A stretch of 64,000 bases of DNA from Anopheles merus (GCF_017562075.2 NC_054082.1:59936906-60000905); one strand, 5' to 3'. Shown: positions 1 to 11,639, numbered from the stretch's first letter. The notes: a model not told the origin generated them from the letters alone. Translations and numbers: made by a program.

Positions 1-95
1 AACTTTCGCCTTTGCTGTGACAAGTGCAACCATGGGCTTGTATCCAGTAATCACTCGGAAATATACTACAGCTGCATATGTGGATTTGCTGGCAT

Positions 96-595
96 CTACA
101 AATATATGAATTCGGATAATCGGGGTAACATGTCGATCCAACGCCTCCACTGTTGGTTTTCACTTTCGTGTATCGTTTCAGCCCAGTCAATTCCAGCAGC
201 CCATATCTCTTGCAGCAGTATTCTTCCATGTACAAGGAAAAAGGATAACAGTCCAAGAGGATCGAACAAGCTCATTACAATTCTCAATGCCTCTCTCTTT
301 GTGGGGATATGTGTTTTAGCAGTATTCTTTCCATTTCCGGCCTTATTACAAACGAGTAAGTTAAAACGTCTTTGTCCGGTTTCCACTTCATACCCAGTAC
401 AGATTCTACTCCTTTGTCGATCTCTATAGCCTTATCTATGTCCGTTGCCTCTTGACTCACACCTTTCACTATTGCCTGATTGTTCGATAAAAAACGACGT
501 ATTTCAAATCCTCCCTCTGCATGGATTCTTTTCACTTCCAGTCCTACATCAATGGCTTCTTCCACCGTCGCAAAACTGTCGAGGTAATCGTCCAC
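96..595 (-). pseudogene. BEL/Pao reverse transcriptase C-terminal part with YVDD box
   Basis: YVDDYLDSF (catalytic Asp pair) begins this segment, followed by the connection region; a second frame change falls between about 300 and 380, where the phrase SLFDPLGLLSFF, conserved in BEL elements, continues in another frame to 96. The phrase VDASKSTYAAVVYF, the start of BEL RNase H, then reads in a third frame from about 105 to the window edge. Confidence 0.83.
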
Positions 596-1607
596 ATAGT
601 GGTAATCTAATCAGCGCGCGCTTAGAATTGTTACCTACTACCCATGCATTACGATTTTTAATATATTGCGCTGAAGTTGGAGAACAGGCTGCTCCAAACA
701 TAGCCACATCCAGTACGTATACAGAAACGTCTTCTGTTGGGTTTTCTCTCCATAAAAAACGCTGGTATTGCCGATCAGCAGGCCGAATTAGTAATCGATG
801 AAACATCTCTTTTATGTCTCCCGTTAAAGCGTATGCGTATTTTCTAAATTTGTATAGTACAGATATCAGCGAATTTAATAAGTCGGGGCCTTTCAAAAGC
901 GCAGCATTCAGAGATACTCCATGTGAGGCAGCTGCTGCATCCCAAATTAGTCTCACTTTGCTCGGTTTTCTCGGATTGATCACTAATCCTAGTGGCAAAT
1001 ACCAACATTCGTCGATTTTCGTATCTTGTAGCTCATTAATTGTAGCTTGGTGCGCATATTCTTTATCTACATATTCCCTTAACAAGCTGCAAACTCTCTC
1101 ATATAACTTTTGGTCCTTTTGTAATCGTCTCTCCAGTCCAAACAACCTTTTAAATGCCATATCGTAGCTTGGTGGAAATTTTGGTTCATCGGTTTTCCAC
1201 AATAGTCCGGTCTCGAACCGTTTTCCTACTCTTTTAGTAGTACTTTTTAAAAGTGTTCGAGCTCTTTTATCTTCTTCTCCCTCAATTATTACTGTTGGGG
1301 GTGTAATGTTCATTTTATCATGAATAATAAAGTCTCGCACTAGTTGCGTTAAGTCGTCTGAACCTTCTTCACTATGGTACCCTATGACACCTAGTCCTGG
1401 TGATGATTGTGTACGACCATATATTCCCCAGCCTAATTTACATTTCGATGCTATTGGTTCGTTCCAAGCCCCCTCTCGAATTTTTAATGGGACTATTAGG
1501 CTTAAATTATTTAATCCAATCAGCATTCTTGGCACTATCCTTTTGTAATCTTTAATCGGTTGGCCACTTAAATGGGGGTATTTTGTTTTTAGTTCTTGAT
1601 AGCACAA
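549..1607 (-). pseudogene. BEL/Pao reverse transcriptase, N-terminal two thirds
   Basis: The frame holds the linker from protease to RT (YPHLSGQPIKDYKRIVPRML), the segment WYLPLGLVINPRKPSKVRLIWD, and ALTGDIKEMFHRLLIRPADR, which carries the first catalytic Asp of BEL-type RT. It loses frame just before the YVDD box, which sits in the next frame at 584-598. Confidence 0.85.
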
Positions 1608-2581
1608 CGTTCGTTCGTTCGTTCATGGAGTTTTAAGCTCGATACTGTTCGTACGTCTTTAACTTGGTATTTATTTTTTTGTTGGCCGTAAATTGTTAAA
1701 CTGTTAATCTTCATGGAATATCGCTCTGTCCTTGCTACTTGTCCCGTCCACATCATTTTTAACTCGTGTTGAGTTTCGCTTATCTGCATTTGTTGAGCTA
1801 TTTCTTCATCTAGTAACGTCAAATCAGATTCTTCATCCAACAGCGCATAAATGCTCACTGTATGACCGCTTTTCTCGAGCGTAATAGGTATAATTCTAAA
1901 TAAGGACAAACTTGTTCTTCCTATATTCGAATGAGTACCACAATATCCGCTATTGCTCGTCGTTTGCCATGGAGATTCATTATTTTGTTGATCATCTATT
2001 AAATTTGTTCGATGTAGTAACGTGTGATGTCGGAGGCGACAGCCCGATATTTCGCATTCCGAAAAGCTTCTACATGGATATTTACTATGTTTGTTGAGGC
2101 ACATTCGACACAATGACAAACTTTTTACTCGCCTCCACCGTTCGTTATTTGTTAATGATCTAAATGTGGCACAGGTCGATACTCCATGCCCTCCTCCATT
2201 ACATACCGCACATGTCCTCTGTGACCATATTTGCGTATTATTGTTATGGACATTGACGTGTCCTCTTCCAGTGACCGTTTTATCATCAACTATTTCGAAA
2301 GCTAAATCCAACAGAAGATTCATGAAGCATCCGAACATACCGAGGTCTTCTTCTTTACTTTCCTTTAATTTATATTCTGCCCATTTCATTTGGTACTCTG
2401 TACGAAGCTTGTGCACTACATCGTGCAACAGTGTAGGGTTATTAAGGTGATTTTTCATTCTTGCTGCCTCGATATGCTGTACCAAACCATCGACTACGCT
2501 TCCGAACCTAATTAGACTCTGCAGGTCATCTCTTCTTGGAGAAGGTGTCATCCTAACCCTGTCGATCAACGATCGTATCAA
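1589..2581 (-). pseudogene. BEL/Pao gag 3' part, zinc knuckles and aspartic protease
   Basis: The frame continues the gag core (RFGSVVDGLVQHIEA region), then a Cys/His cluster beginning CAVCNGGGHGVSTC and a second Cys-rich stretch that suits gag zinc knuckles, then YALLDEESDLTLLDEE, the position of the retropepsin active site in BEL elements (one Asp-containing motif followed by Ser). The usual glycine of the active-site loop is Glu here. The frame ends at a (CGTT)n microsatellite at 1607-1622, after which the reverse transcriptase is in another frame. Confidence 0.78.
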
Positions 2582-3264
2582 ACCATTCGGCTGGCCGAAC
2601 CGTTTTTTAAGCGGTTAATCACGCAAGGAACATTGTCAGGTATCAACAAGCGGCCTTGCACTAATTCTAGAGCTTGCCCTTTTAAACACCGTTGCAGCCT
2701 AATCAGGTTTTCGTCTAATGAAAAACCGCATGTTTTGGTGGTTCTTTCGTAGCCGGCGTACCATATGGCCCATTCTTTCGGGTCACCCGAAAACATCGGC
2801 AAATCCTTCCCGATTATATGTCGCGCTGCAATCTGTTTGTTTGTTGGTTCACTTTCTTCCTTAACGTCATTTTTTCTTGGCTTGTTACTTTTTCTAGACG
2901 CATCATCTAACCATTCTTCTACTTTACTTTCTGTCATCATAGATCGCACACTGTCTTTATCCAACCCATATCTTGCAATTCTAGTAGCACGCAATTCATC
3001 CAACTCTCTCTCTTGCTTCTCTTTCTCCGCACGCAAACGCTTACTCAATTGCAACCTGAATAATGCAATCTCATTTATCAGTAATTTCTCTTGCAATTCT
3101 TCTTCTTCGTCGTCTCCCCTGCGCACTGTCTCATTCGTGTACCGTGAGAGTACATCGTCCTCACACCTTCGTTGGCTTGTACCATCTCGCCTCCGCCTTG
3201 CCTCACCCTCATGTATTGACCGCGTGTCATTACCCTGTCTTCGTCCCGTTATACCACTACACAC
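2578..3264 (-). pseudogene. BEL/Pao gag core (DUF1759-type), 5' part
   Basis: This - strand frame holds a highly charged helical region (EEEELQEKLLINEIALFRL and following) and then LPMFSGDPKEWAIWYAGYE, the conserved entry to the BEL gag core. It ends at 2578 just after a run of six A in the sense strand; the gag core continues in the -1 frame as the RFGQP-like segment. The upstream junction to the repeat array is also out of frame. Confidence 0.8.
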
Positions 3265-3296
3265 CGACCGCGCGTCGTCACTAGGTATTCACTCTC

Positions 3297-4460
3297 TCGT
3301 TCCACGACCTATCGACCGATCGTTGAAATGATCCTGCTGTCCCATCACTTCGCTACGCATAGACCGCATGTCGTCACCTTGCTTCCGCTCACCCGTTCCA
3401 CAAACTATCGACCGTCCGCCGATTTCCTCTCGCCGCTCCGCTACGCCGCTATTCTTCGATAGCGTATCGTCATCACGCCGTCGAACCGCTGCACTACGCA
3501 CGATCGACCGCCCGTCGATTACCTCCAGCCGCTCCGTTCCATCACTAAGCATCGATCGCGTGTCGTCACCACGCATCCGCTCACCCGTTCCACAAACTAT
3601 CGACCGTCCGCCGATGTCCTCTCGCCGCTCCGCTACGCCGCTATTCTTCGATAGCGTATCGTCATCACACCGTCGAACCGCTGCACTACGCACGATCGAC
3701 CGCCCGTCGATTACCTCCAGCCGCTCCGTTCCATCACTAAGCATCGACCGCGTGTCGTCACCACGCATCCGCTCACCTGTTTCACGAACTATCGACCGTC
3801 CGCCGATTTCCTCTCGCCGCTATTCTTCGATAGCGTATCGTCATCACGCCGTCGTACCGCTGCACTACGCACGATCGACCGCCCGTCGATTACCTCCAGC
3901 CGCTCCGTTTCTTCACTAAGCATCGACCGCGTGTCGTCACCACGCATCCGCTCACCTGTTTCACGAACTATCGACCGTCCGCCGATTTCCTCTCGCCGCT
4001 ATTCTTCGATAGCGTATCGTCATCACGCCGTCGTACCGCTGAACTACGCACGATCGACCGCCCGTCGATTACCTCCAGCCGCTCCGTTCCATCACTAAGC
4101 ATCGACCGCGTGTCGTCACCACGCATCCGCTCACCTGTTTCACGAACTATCGACCGTCCGCCGATTTCCTCTCGCCGCTCCGCTATGCCGCTATTCTTCG
4201 ATAGCGTATCGTCATCACACCGTCGAACCGCTGCACTACGCACGATCGACCGCCCGTCGATTACCTCCAGCCGCTCCGTTCCATCACTAAGCATCGACCG
4301 CGTGTCGTCACCACGCATCCGCTCACCTGTTTCACGAACTATCGACCGTCCGCCGATTTCCTCTCGCCGCTCCGCTACGCCGCTATTCTTCGACAACGTA
4401 TCCTCATCACGCCGTCGAACCGCTGCATTACGCTCGATCGACCGCCCGTCGATTACCGTT
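3297..4460 (-). repeat. 192-bp tandem repeat array within BEL gag
   Basis: The landmark CTATCGACCGTCC (on the + strand) recurs at 3405, 3597, 3789, 3968, 4147 and 4339, so spacings are 192, 192, 179, 179 and 192. The 192-bp unit is in frame (64 codons) on the - strand. Two adjacent units share the same 13-bp deletion and so shift the frame. Outer units near 3297-3400 and 4440 are more diverged. Confidence 0.9.
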
Positions 4461-4864
4461 GGCCACTCTTCTACACCACTTGTCGATAATAACTTCTCGT
4501 CCTTGTACCGCTTTTTTGTCGCACCAGTACTACTCGCCACAGTGGAGTTAGAAACGCTTTGCTCCTCTTTCAGAGAGCGCTTATCATCGTCGTACGATCG
4601 TTCCTTTGCCGACCGCGTGGCGCTCCTACTCTTAGGCTCACCTTTAACGTTTCCGCCGACCTGCTCTGCGTGATTCGTAACTTCCATCGAATCAACTGTG
4701 GTCTTCACTCCAGAACTGCACTTTTCACACATCCACGGGTTGTGCTTAATTTCATCGTCGACTCCTGCACACGCATAATGTTGCCACTCTCCACACTTGT
4801 CACATGACACCATATCCTCCGCTTCGTCAGGGCGATTGCAAGCAACGCAGTTCATCTTTCCCAC
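3968..4864 (-). pseudogene. BEL/Pao gag N-terminal part with C4HC3 PHD-like finger
   Basis: The frame opens with ATG at 4864. Residues C6, C9, C21, C24, H29, C32, C46 and C49 form a clean C4HC3 zinc-binding array of PHD-finger spacing (a histone-tail reader fold in host proteins). A charged linker follows, then 64-residue repeats with the phrases RRDDDTLSKNSG, ERREEIGGRSIV and SDGTERLEVIDGRSIV. The frame is lost at a 13-bp deletion near 3990-4010. Function in retrotransposition (for example chromatin targeting) is inference. Confidence 0.75.
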
Positions 4865-5304
4865 TTCTTGATGCTGATCAATTTTTAAAGAAATTTGTAG
4901 AGATGGAAAACTTTAAACACCTTTTTAATAGCACACTTTTATTTATTGGTGACGCTTAAAAAAATGATGCTGCCCACGTTGCTCTTTCCTATCTCCAAAA
5001 AGATCGTCTCTTTTCCGGAAACTCCTCTCTTCCTTTTTTCATTCGGTCGGGCGAAACAACAGTGCGTTTTCTCTCCTGCGTTGCCCATTTCGCTTAGTGC
5101 GTTTCGCTCGATGCGTTTTCTATTTCGCCTGACCGTTACCCAAATAGTGTACAAAAGTACTAAATTAAATCAAAAACTTCGAGTAATCAATAGTATTTTA
5201 GTCAAAAACCACGAAATTCGACCTACGCGGATATTCGAGTTACGCGGATTCGTCGGGAACGCAGAAACCGCGTAACTTGGGAACAGACTGTATTGCAATC
5301 AGAG
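4865..5304. other. Probable BEL leader/LTR and end of a TA-type MITE
   Basis: The stretch next to the BEL gag start should contain the primer-binding site and 5' LTR, but no TG..CA ends were recognised. From about 5210 to 5290 the sequence CCGCGTAACTTGGGAACAG, with several TACGCGG words, looks like the terminus of a Tc1/pogo-type MITE (reverse complement begins ACAGTCTGTTCCCAAG). Its partner end was not found. Confidence 0.35.
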
Positions 5305-8098
5305 CCCGCTGCGCAAATTCGAGCAGTTTCCAGCGCAGAAAATGTACCAAAATCTGCGTTGGCCAGCGCATATTTTGGCTCGTCTCACGCGCTGGACTTC
5401 AGCGATTCCTGCGCTGGGTCGCGCAGTTCGGGCAGTTCGGGCCAAGTTCGGGCGGCGGCGGAGCAAAAAAAAACGGTCTAAAAATTAAAAAAAAATAATG
5501 GCGCCCATTTTTTCGTCCGCTTCTTCCTCTCCTCTCCCTCCTGGCTTGCCTTACTTGCGCTTCTACCCGTGCCTTCCGCCGCCAGCTGATTGGGTGTTGT
5601 GGTGTATGCGTTGATACTTATATGTGCATAGCGGTTGAATATTGTTATTGGTGGGTGTTAGCATTTATTAATTTGTGTGTGACCTTGAGACGCTGTGGGA
5701 GAAGCTGGATTGGGACTCAAAGTGTTATCGGTGTATTGATGGTTTATTTTATTTCGTGCCGCTGCTGATGAGACCATTCGATGCCCCTGCCAATAGAGGG
5801 TGAAGAAGCCTATTTAAAACAAGCGTAGGAGAACGTCTAACACTAAACTAATATTTTTTTATTAGAACATGTTTGATGCTTCAATGACTTTCTAAGCATC
5901 ATGTAGCACGGCGTATAGTTGCAATAATTTTTTTTGTAATGTGCAGAAATCTGTCTCGAGTTTTGGGTCTCGAAACACACACACACACACACGCACACAG
6001 CGCGGGGAAAGTGACCATTCACTCTATCATGCCGCGATCTCCCACCCCGCCCGGCGCTTTGGATGACGATGCGCTATATGATAGCTGAACCAGCCTTTCT
6101 TCCGATAAGGTAGCCGTACTCGCTCGTGCGGGAAGGGGGGGGGGGTCTGGTGGGGGGGAGGGAATGCGCTTTCGTGGGTGTGTGCTTGCGTTCGCGCTTT
6201 CGCGGGTGCGTGCGTGCGTGCGTGCGTGCGTGTGTGTGTGTGTGTGTGTCTGTGTGAGTTTGCGCGCGCGTGTTTGTGTGTTTTTGTGTGTGCGTGCGTT
6301 TGGAAACCCCAAAACTGTTTGATTCTGATGCGTACATTTTCATCCACTGCGGCTACAAAGCCCATGCATTTTCGATTTCGCTACCTGAGACAACACAACT
6401 ATCGGATTGGAACCACGATCTTTATGATCGGTTCTGCTGTTGGGGGTGTTAAAAAGGCACACGATCGAAGCAAACGTGCATGTGATATATAGCAAATTTC
6501 TTTCGCGCATATGGTGCTGCACCTGCCCGTCCAGAATCTGGCGGCTTGTTGGTTTGGAGAAGTTATCATGACGCCGATTGACCGGCATTGCCTTGGAATG
6601 GGTTCGGATCGGTAGGTTCATGTTTTAGTCGAGTGAATTCCGTGCATTTGTCGCGCCACAGCGGTAGACCCGGCAGCACCAAAGTCAAATCAAAAGCCTT
6701 CCTCGAGTGTGGACTGCTATGCTAAGTTCTTCTTCTTGTTCTTATTATTATTATTATTGGCGTAATAGTCTACGCGATTATGCCGGCCTTTTCAGGACTT
6801 GAGTACCACGTAGCGGGATAGTCAGTTCTTGCTACGGCGAACGGTTCATACGCAGTTAGAATCCACGACGGGCATGCAGATGTGCGGAATGATGGCGGTG
6901 TCGCGGGCCCGCTCCTATCCAGCGTGCAACTTGCATACTGCCACATTGTCTCCTTCCCGATGCATACGCTGCAAGCGGAGGATGGATGCACCTCCACAAC
7001 AAAAAAAAACACCGTCATGAACCAGCGGCGGATCTAACGGTAGGCGGACTAGGCGGTCGCCGAAGATCGCTAGTCTGTAGTATGCCGTATGTCTACAAGT
7101 GGACAGATTATTAGCGACAAAGGCCCCCGGAAAGATGGTCTTTAGGGCTCCGTGGCTGGAGAAAACCATTTGCACCTCCCCTCCCCCCATGGCGACTACA
7201 ATTTTGGGGCCTGTGACCGATGATCGTAGGGGTCCCATGGCCACCCCTCTTCCCGCCGGCAATTTAAGTATGTTCAATCTCCCAACAGCTGTGTGCCACT
7301 ACCCCCTCCTCCCTGTCATCAGTTACCATTGACAGGGGCCGCAATTCGTCTTTCCGCCTTTCATGAACACCTTCCTATCTTTGACCGATGGATCATAACA
7401 TTTCGGTCATTTCGGTTTACAAAAAAACACATTTGGCGACAGTTTTGCACACACACGCACGCTCATACCCTTGCGCAGACGGCTCAGCATATCTGTGTAA
7501 TCTACAACATACGAAAGCAAAAGCTTAGTGTAACAAAGTTATGCTTAATGCTTAACACGTTCAGATCGATGGCAGGCCCCACTGCCTGCCAGTGAACTTT
7601 CCAGCCTGCGTTCTAGGTGCTGGTGGAAAGGAAAGTTGATGAAAATCAGCGCCGGGATGAACGTGTTAATGCGAATTAGGATTCAGCGCGTTGCACAGCA
7701 AACCCTCCAGCGTTAGCTAGCGATTCCTTAGTCATTTTTACATTGCAGCAATTGAACTTATTGCGCTTTTTTTGTTTGATTTGTGAAAATTCAAATGCAT
7801 CGCAGCAATGTGTGTAAACGGTTTTTTAAGCGCCACAGCAACTCATGAGCATTGTCCACACGCGAGAAAGAGATAGCGCTATGGAGGGAAAAAGCACGGA
7901 CGACGGCTGACAGCGATTGGCCGTCTGACGCACCAACACATTCAAACCTTCGACAGCGCGCTCAGGCGAGGGGTATGAGGCGGAGCCAGGGACGGGAAGC
8001 TCGACGAGCTGCTTGACAAATTTGCCGTTGGAGGGAAAAAGATGGCATGATAAAATTCTCCGAACGGCATGATTTCTTCCGTCGCTTTGCGCAGCGGG
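5305..8098 (+). mobile_element. Non-coding TIR repeat, family CCCGCTGCGCAAA, copy A
   Basis: The copy starts CCCGCTGCGCAAA at 5305 and ends with its perfect reverse complement at 8086-8098. It aligns by eye throughout with copies at 8631 and 23473. Order of landmarks: TTACTTGCGCTTC region, a GT/GC-rich block (6170-6300), a trinucleotide tract with a reversed SINE-like segment (6725-6890), and a conserved 3' block (7540-8098). I find no transposase frame, so it is probably a non-autonomous DNA transposon. No convincing target duplication is visible (GAG flanks both ends of this copy only). Confidence 0.7.
6722..6900 (-). repeat. Reversed SINE-like segment and TTC/TTA tract within copy A
   Basis: A TTC/TTA tract is followed by GGATAGTCAGT, then CCACGACGGGCATGC, which is the reverse complement of a tRNA-type B box region (GGGTTC-like) found in SINEs of this window. 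The same arrangement is at 9945-10115 in copy B and 25004-25210 in copy C, so the SINE was present before the family spread. Confidence 0.5.
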
Positions 8099-8170
8099 GA
8101 GGAAAACCTTAAGGTGTCGAAACTACCCTCAGTTCCCCAGTTACCCTACTTTTTCATTGTTTGACGGGTT

Positions 8171-8520
8171 GTATCGATCTGCCGGCCCTGATAGCGCAGT
8201 AATGTAACCACTTGTGAAATAGCTCCATGCATTTTTACGATATTTTTTTGTTTAGTTCGTTCTTTTTAATTTCACACTAATCTGTTGGTTTCCTTTAAAT
8301 CTATTTCAGGGATATTTACGATTGTATTGGAAAGCAAAAACGAGCATTTAAAACCCCCTGTTGTTCTAACGAGAACGATGTTACCACACTGTCACTGTTT
8401 ACGAGTACAAAGATTGTTAAAGTGCTTTTTCGTAACGAATCCGTTATCAATGTATCTGACATGGCATGACTTGTCCATAAACCATTTTGGTAATATACGG
8501 CGCATGTTTGCTATATGCTG
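8171..8520 (-). mobile_element. Fragment of the hAT family (hAT-1) between repeat copies A and B
   Basis: GATATTTACGATTGTATTGG and neighbouring words match the interior of the complete copy at 37624-38806, with an internal deletion joining AATGTA..CACTTGT to GAAATAGCTCC. Neither terminus is preserved. The rest of 8099-8630 has no recognised feature. Confidence 0.6.
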
Positions 8521-8630
8521 AATGCATGTTTGTTGCGATAATTTTTCAGTCGTTGACACTTTTGTATCATCCCCAAAATAACGTTAATATTTTTTGCGGT
8601 ATGGATGGGGTTATCAAGAAGCGATATTGA

Positions 8631-9953
8631 CCTGCTGTGCAAATTCGAGCAGTTTCCTGCGTAGTTTTTTGCGTCGTTTTGTGTCAAAAAATACGCAAAA
8701 AAATACGATAGACTTCAGCCGAAACTACGCTGGCCAGCGTATTTATTGCAGTTTTTAGGTGCGGAACGAGCGCCCTTTGTTGAAGAAATTGATGAACTAT
8801 TTCAGACGGCGGAGCAAAAAAAATGGTCAAAAATTCAAAAATATTGGCGCCCATTCCTTCCTACTCTTCCTCTCACTCCCTTTCCCCTCCCTGCCTTGCC
8901 TTACTTGCGCTTCAGCCCGTGCCTTTCGCCGTCAGCTGATTGTGTATACGTGTTGGTATATATGTACATTGCGGTTGTGTATTGTAATTGGTGGGTGTAG
9001 GCATTTATTTATTGTGTGTGACCTTGACGATGCGAGAGAAGCTGGTTCATTTTGGGATTTAAAGTGTTATCGGTGTATTGATGGTTTATTTTATTTCGTG
9101 CCGCTTCTGATGAGGCCATTTAATGCCCGTGCCAATTGAGAGTGGAGAAGCCAATTTCAAACAAGCTTATGAGAACGTCTAACACTTATCTTTTTTTTTT
9201 AATTTGAACAAGTTTGATGCTTCAACGACCTTCTAAGCATCGTGTAGCACGATGTATAGTGACAATAATTTTTTTTTTTTAATATGCCGAAATCTGTCTC
9301 GAGTTTTCGGGTCTCGACACACACACAATGCGGGGAAAGTGACCGTCCACTCTATCATGCCGCGATCCCCAACCCCTTCCGGTGCTTTGGATGAGGATGC
9401 GCTACAAGTTAAGCCAGCAATTCTACCGATAAGGTAGCGGAAATCAATCGTGCGTGTACGCGCGTTCGGGGGTGCGTTCTCGCGTACGCACGTGCATTCG
9501 TGCGTGCGCGTGTGTGTGTGCGTGCGGGAACCCCAAAACTGTTTGATTCTGATGCGTACATTTTCATCCGCTGCGGCTACAAAGCCCATGCATTTTCGAT
9601 TTCGCTACCTGAGACAACACAACTATCGGATTGGAACCACGATCTTTATGATCGGTTCTGCTGTTGGGGGTGTTAAAAAGGCACACGATCGAAGCAAACG
9701 TGCATGTGATATATAGCAAATTTCTTTCGCGCATATGGTGCTGCACCTGCCCGTCCAGAATCTGGCGGCTTGTTGGTTTGGAGAAGTTATCATGACGCCG
9801 ATTGACCGGCATTGCCTTGGAATGGGTTCGGATCGGTAGGTTCATGTTTTAGTCGAGTGAATTCCGTGCATTTGTCGCGCCACAGCGGTAGACCCGGCAG
9901 CACCAAAGTCAAATAAAAAACCTTCCTCGAGTGTGGACTGCTATGCTAAGTTC

Positions 9954-9991
<38 letters not shown>

Positions 9992-11632
9992 TGGCGTAAT
10001 AGTCTACGCGATCATGCCGGCCTTTTCAGGACTTGAGTACCACGTAGCCGGATAGTCAGCCCTTGCTACGGCGGACGGTTCATACGCGGTTAGAACCCAC
10101 GATGGGCATGCAGATGTGAGGAATGACGGCGGTGCCGCGGGACTGCTCCTATCCAGCGGGTAACTTGCATGCTGCCACACTGTCTCCTGCCCGATGCATA
10201 CGCTGCAGGCAGAGGGAAGGATGCACCTCCACAGTAATAAAACATCCCCATGAACCAGCGGCGGATCTAACAGCAGGCGGACTAGGCGGTCGCGGAAGAT
10301 CTGTAGTCTGTAGTATGCCATATTGTTACAAGTGGACAGAGTATTAGCGACAAGGGCCCCCGAAAAGATGGTTGTTGGGGCTCGGTGGCAAGAGCACCAT
10401 TTGCCCCCCCCCCCCCCCCCCCCCCCCCAGCAACAATTTTAGGGCCTGTTATTGATGATCGTAGGGGTCCCATGCCCCTCCATTCCCCGCCGTCAATTTA
10501 AGCATAATATTCAATCTCTCAACAGCTGTGTGCCAGCACCCCCTCCTCTCGGTCATCAGTTACCATGTATAGGGGTCACAACTTGTCTTTCCGCCTAGGA
10601 CACCCGATTCTCCTAATCCGCCACTGTTATGAACACCTTCTTTTCTTTGACCGATGGATCATAACATTCCGGAAGAAAACACACTTGGCGAAAGTGTTGC
10701 ACATACACGCACACTTACACCCATGTGCAGACGGCTCAACCTATTTGTGTAATCTACACCATAGGAAAGCCAAAGCTTAGGGTAACAAAGTTATGCTTAA
10801 TGCTTAACACGTTCAGTTCGATGGCAGACCCCAGGGACTGCCAGTGGACTTTCCAGTATACTGATTTCACGATCAACTTGCGTTCTAGATGCCGGCGGAA
10901 CAGAATATTGATGAAAATCAGCGTCGGGCTGAACGTGTAAATGCGAATTAGGATTCTGCGCGTTGCACAGCAAACCCTCTATCGTGCTAGCGATTCGTTA
11001 GTCATTTTTACATTGTAGCAATTGAACTCATTGCGCTTTTTTAGTTAGATTTGTGAAAATTCAACTTCTTCGCCGCAATGTTTGTTAACGGCTTTTTAAG
11101 CGCCACAACAGCTCGCGAGCATTGACCACACGCGTGAAAGAGATAGCGCTATGGAGGGAAAAAGCACGGACGACGGCTGACAGCGATTGGCCGTCTGACG
11201 CAAAGTGGGTATAGGGACTAGGTGGGCTTATAGGTTTGGCGGGAAGGCCATATTGGACGAACGAATGACAGGAGAGGATTCGATTGTGATACGTAGTTTT
11301 TCACCCACACTACGACACATCAACCAAAACAGCCATTGGAATTCACACGCATACATCAACAAATGATCGAATCCCCTGCTGTCATTTCGTTTTCATTTTT
11401 CTACAGCACGGCTGTCAAATTGTTCGGGATAAGCCCACCTGTATAATAAACCCACTTTGGTCTGACGCACCAACACTTCCAAAGTTTCGACAGCGCGATC
11501 AGGCGAGGGGTAGGAAGCAGAGCCAGGGACGGGTAGCTCGAAATGCTGCGACAAATTTGCCGTAGGAGGGAAATAGAAGGCATGAGAAAATGCGCGAAAG
11601 GGAATGATTTCTTCCGTCGCTTTGCACAGGGG
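8631..11632 (+). mobile_element. Non-coding TIR repeat, family CCCGCTGCGCAAA, copy B
   Basis: The copy begins CCTGCTGTGCAAA (two changes from copy A) and ends TTTGCACAGGGGG. It carries a 26-base C run (about 10405-10430), a longer TTA tract (9955-9992), and a 259-bp hAT-type MITE at 11201-11459 that copies A and C lack. The block 9536-9900 is nearly identical to 6300-6660 in copy A. Confidence 0.68.
11201..11459. mobile_element. 259-bp hAT-type MITE inside repeat copy B
   Basis: It begins CAAAGTGGGTA and ends in an imperfect reverse complement (ACCCACTTTG), with inner TIR words AGGTGGGCTTAT / ATAAGCCCACCT. The 8-bp direct repeats GTCTGACG at 11193-11200 and 11460-11467 flank it, and copy A has the empty site with a single GTCTGACG. 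The 8-bp duplication and C-start fit hAT. Confidence 0.85.
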
Positions 11633-11639
11633 GCAGATG

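Larger units (their letters stand above)
1..4864 (-). mobile_element. BEL/Pao LTR retrotransposon, decayed, runs off left edge
   Basis: Read leftwards from 4864, the strand shows gag with a PHD-type finger, a long repeat array, a DUF1759-type gag core, zinc knuckles, an aspartic protease, reverse transcriptase with YVDDY at 584-598, and the start of RNase H at the window edge. This order is that of BEL/Pao elements. The frame changes at least at about 100, 300-380, 600-640, 1606-1624 and 2602-2608, plus two 13-bp deletions in the repeats, so this copy is not expected to be autonomous. The 5' LTR should lie between 4865 and about 5280, but I could not define its ends. Integrase and the 3' LTR are outside the window. 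Confidence 0.9.

Noticed and set aside
3368..4673. + strand Ser/Arg-rich frames of about 185 codons
   Set aside because: They are antisense readings of the 192-bp BEL gag repeat; the - strand carries the PHD-like finger and gag motifs.
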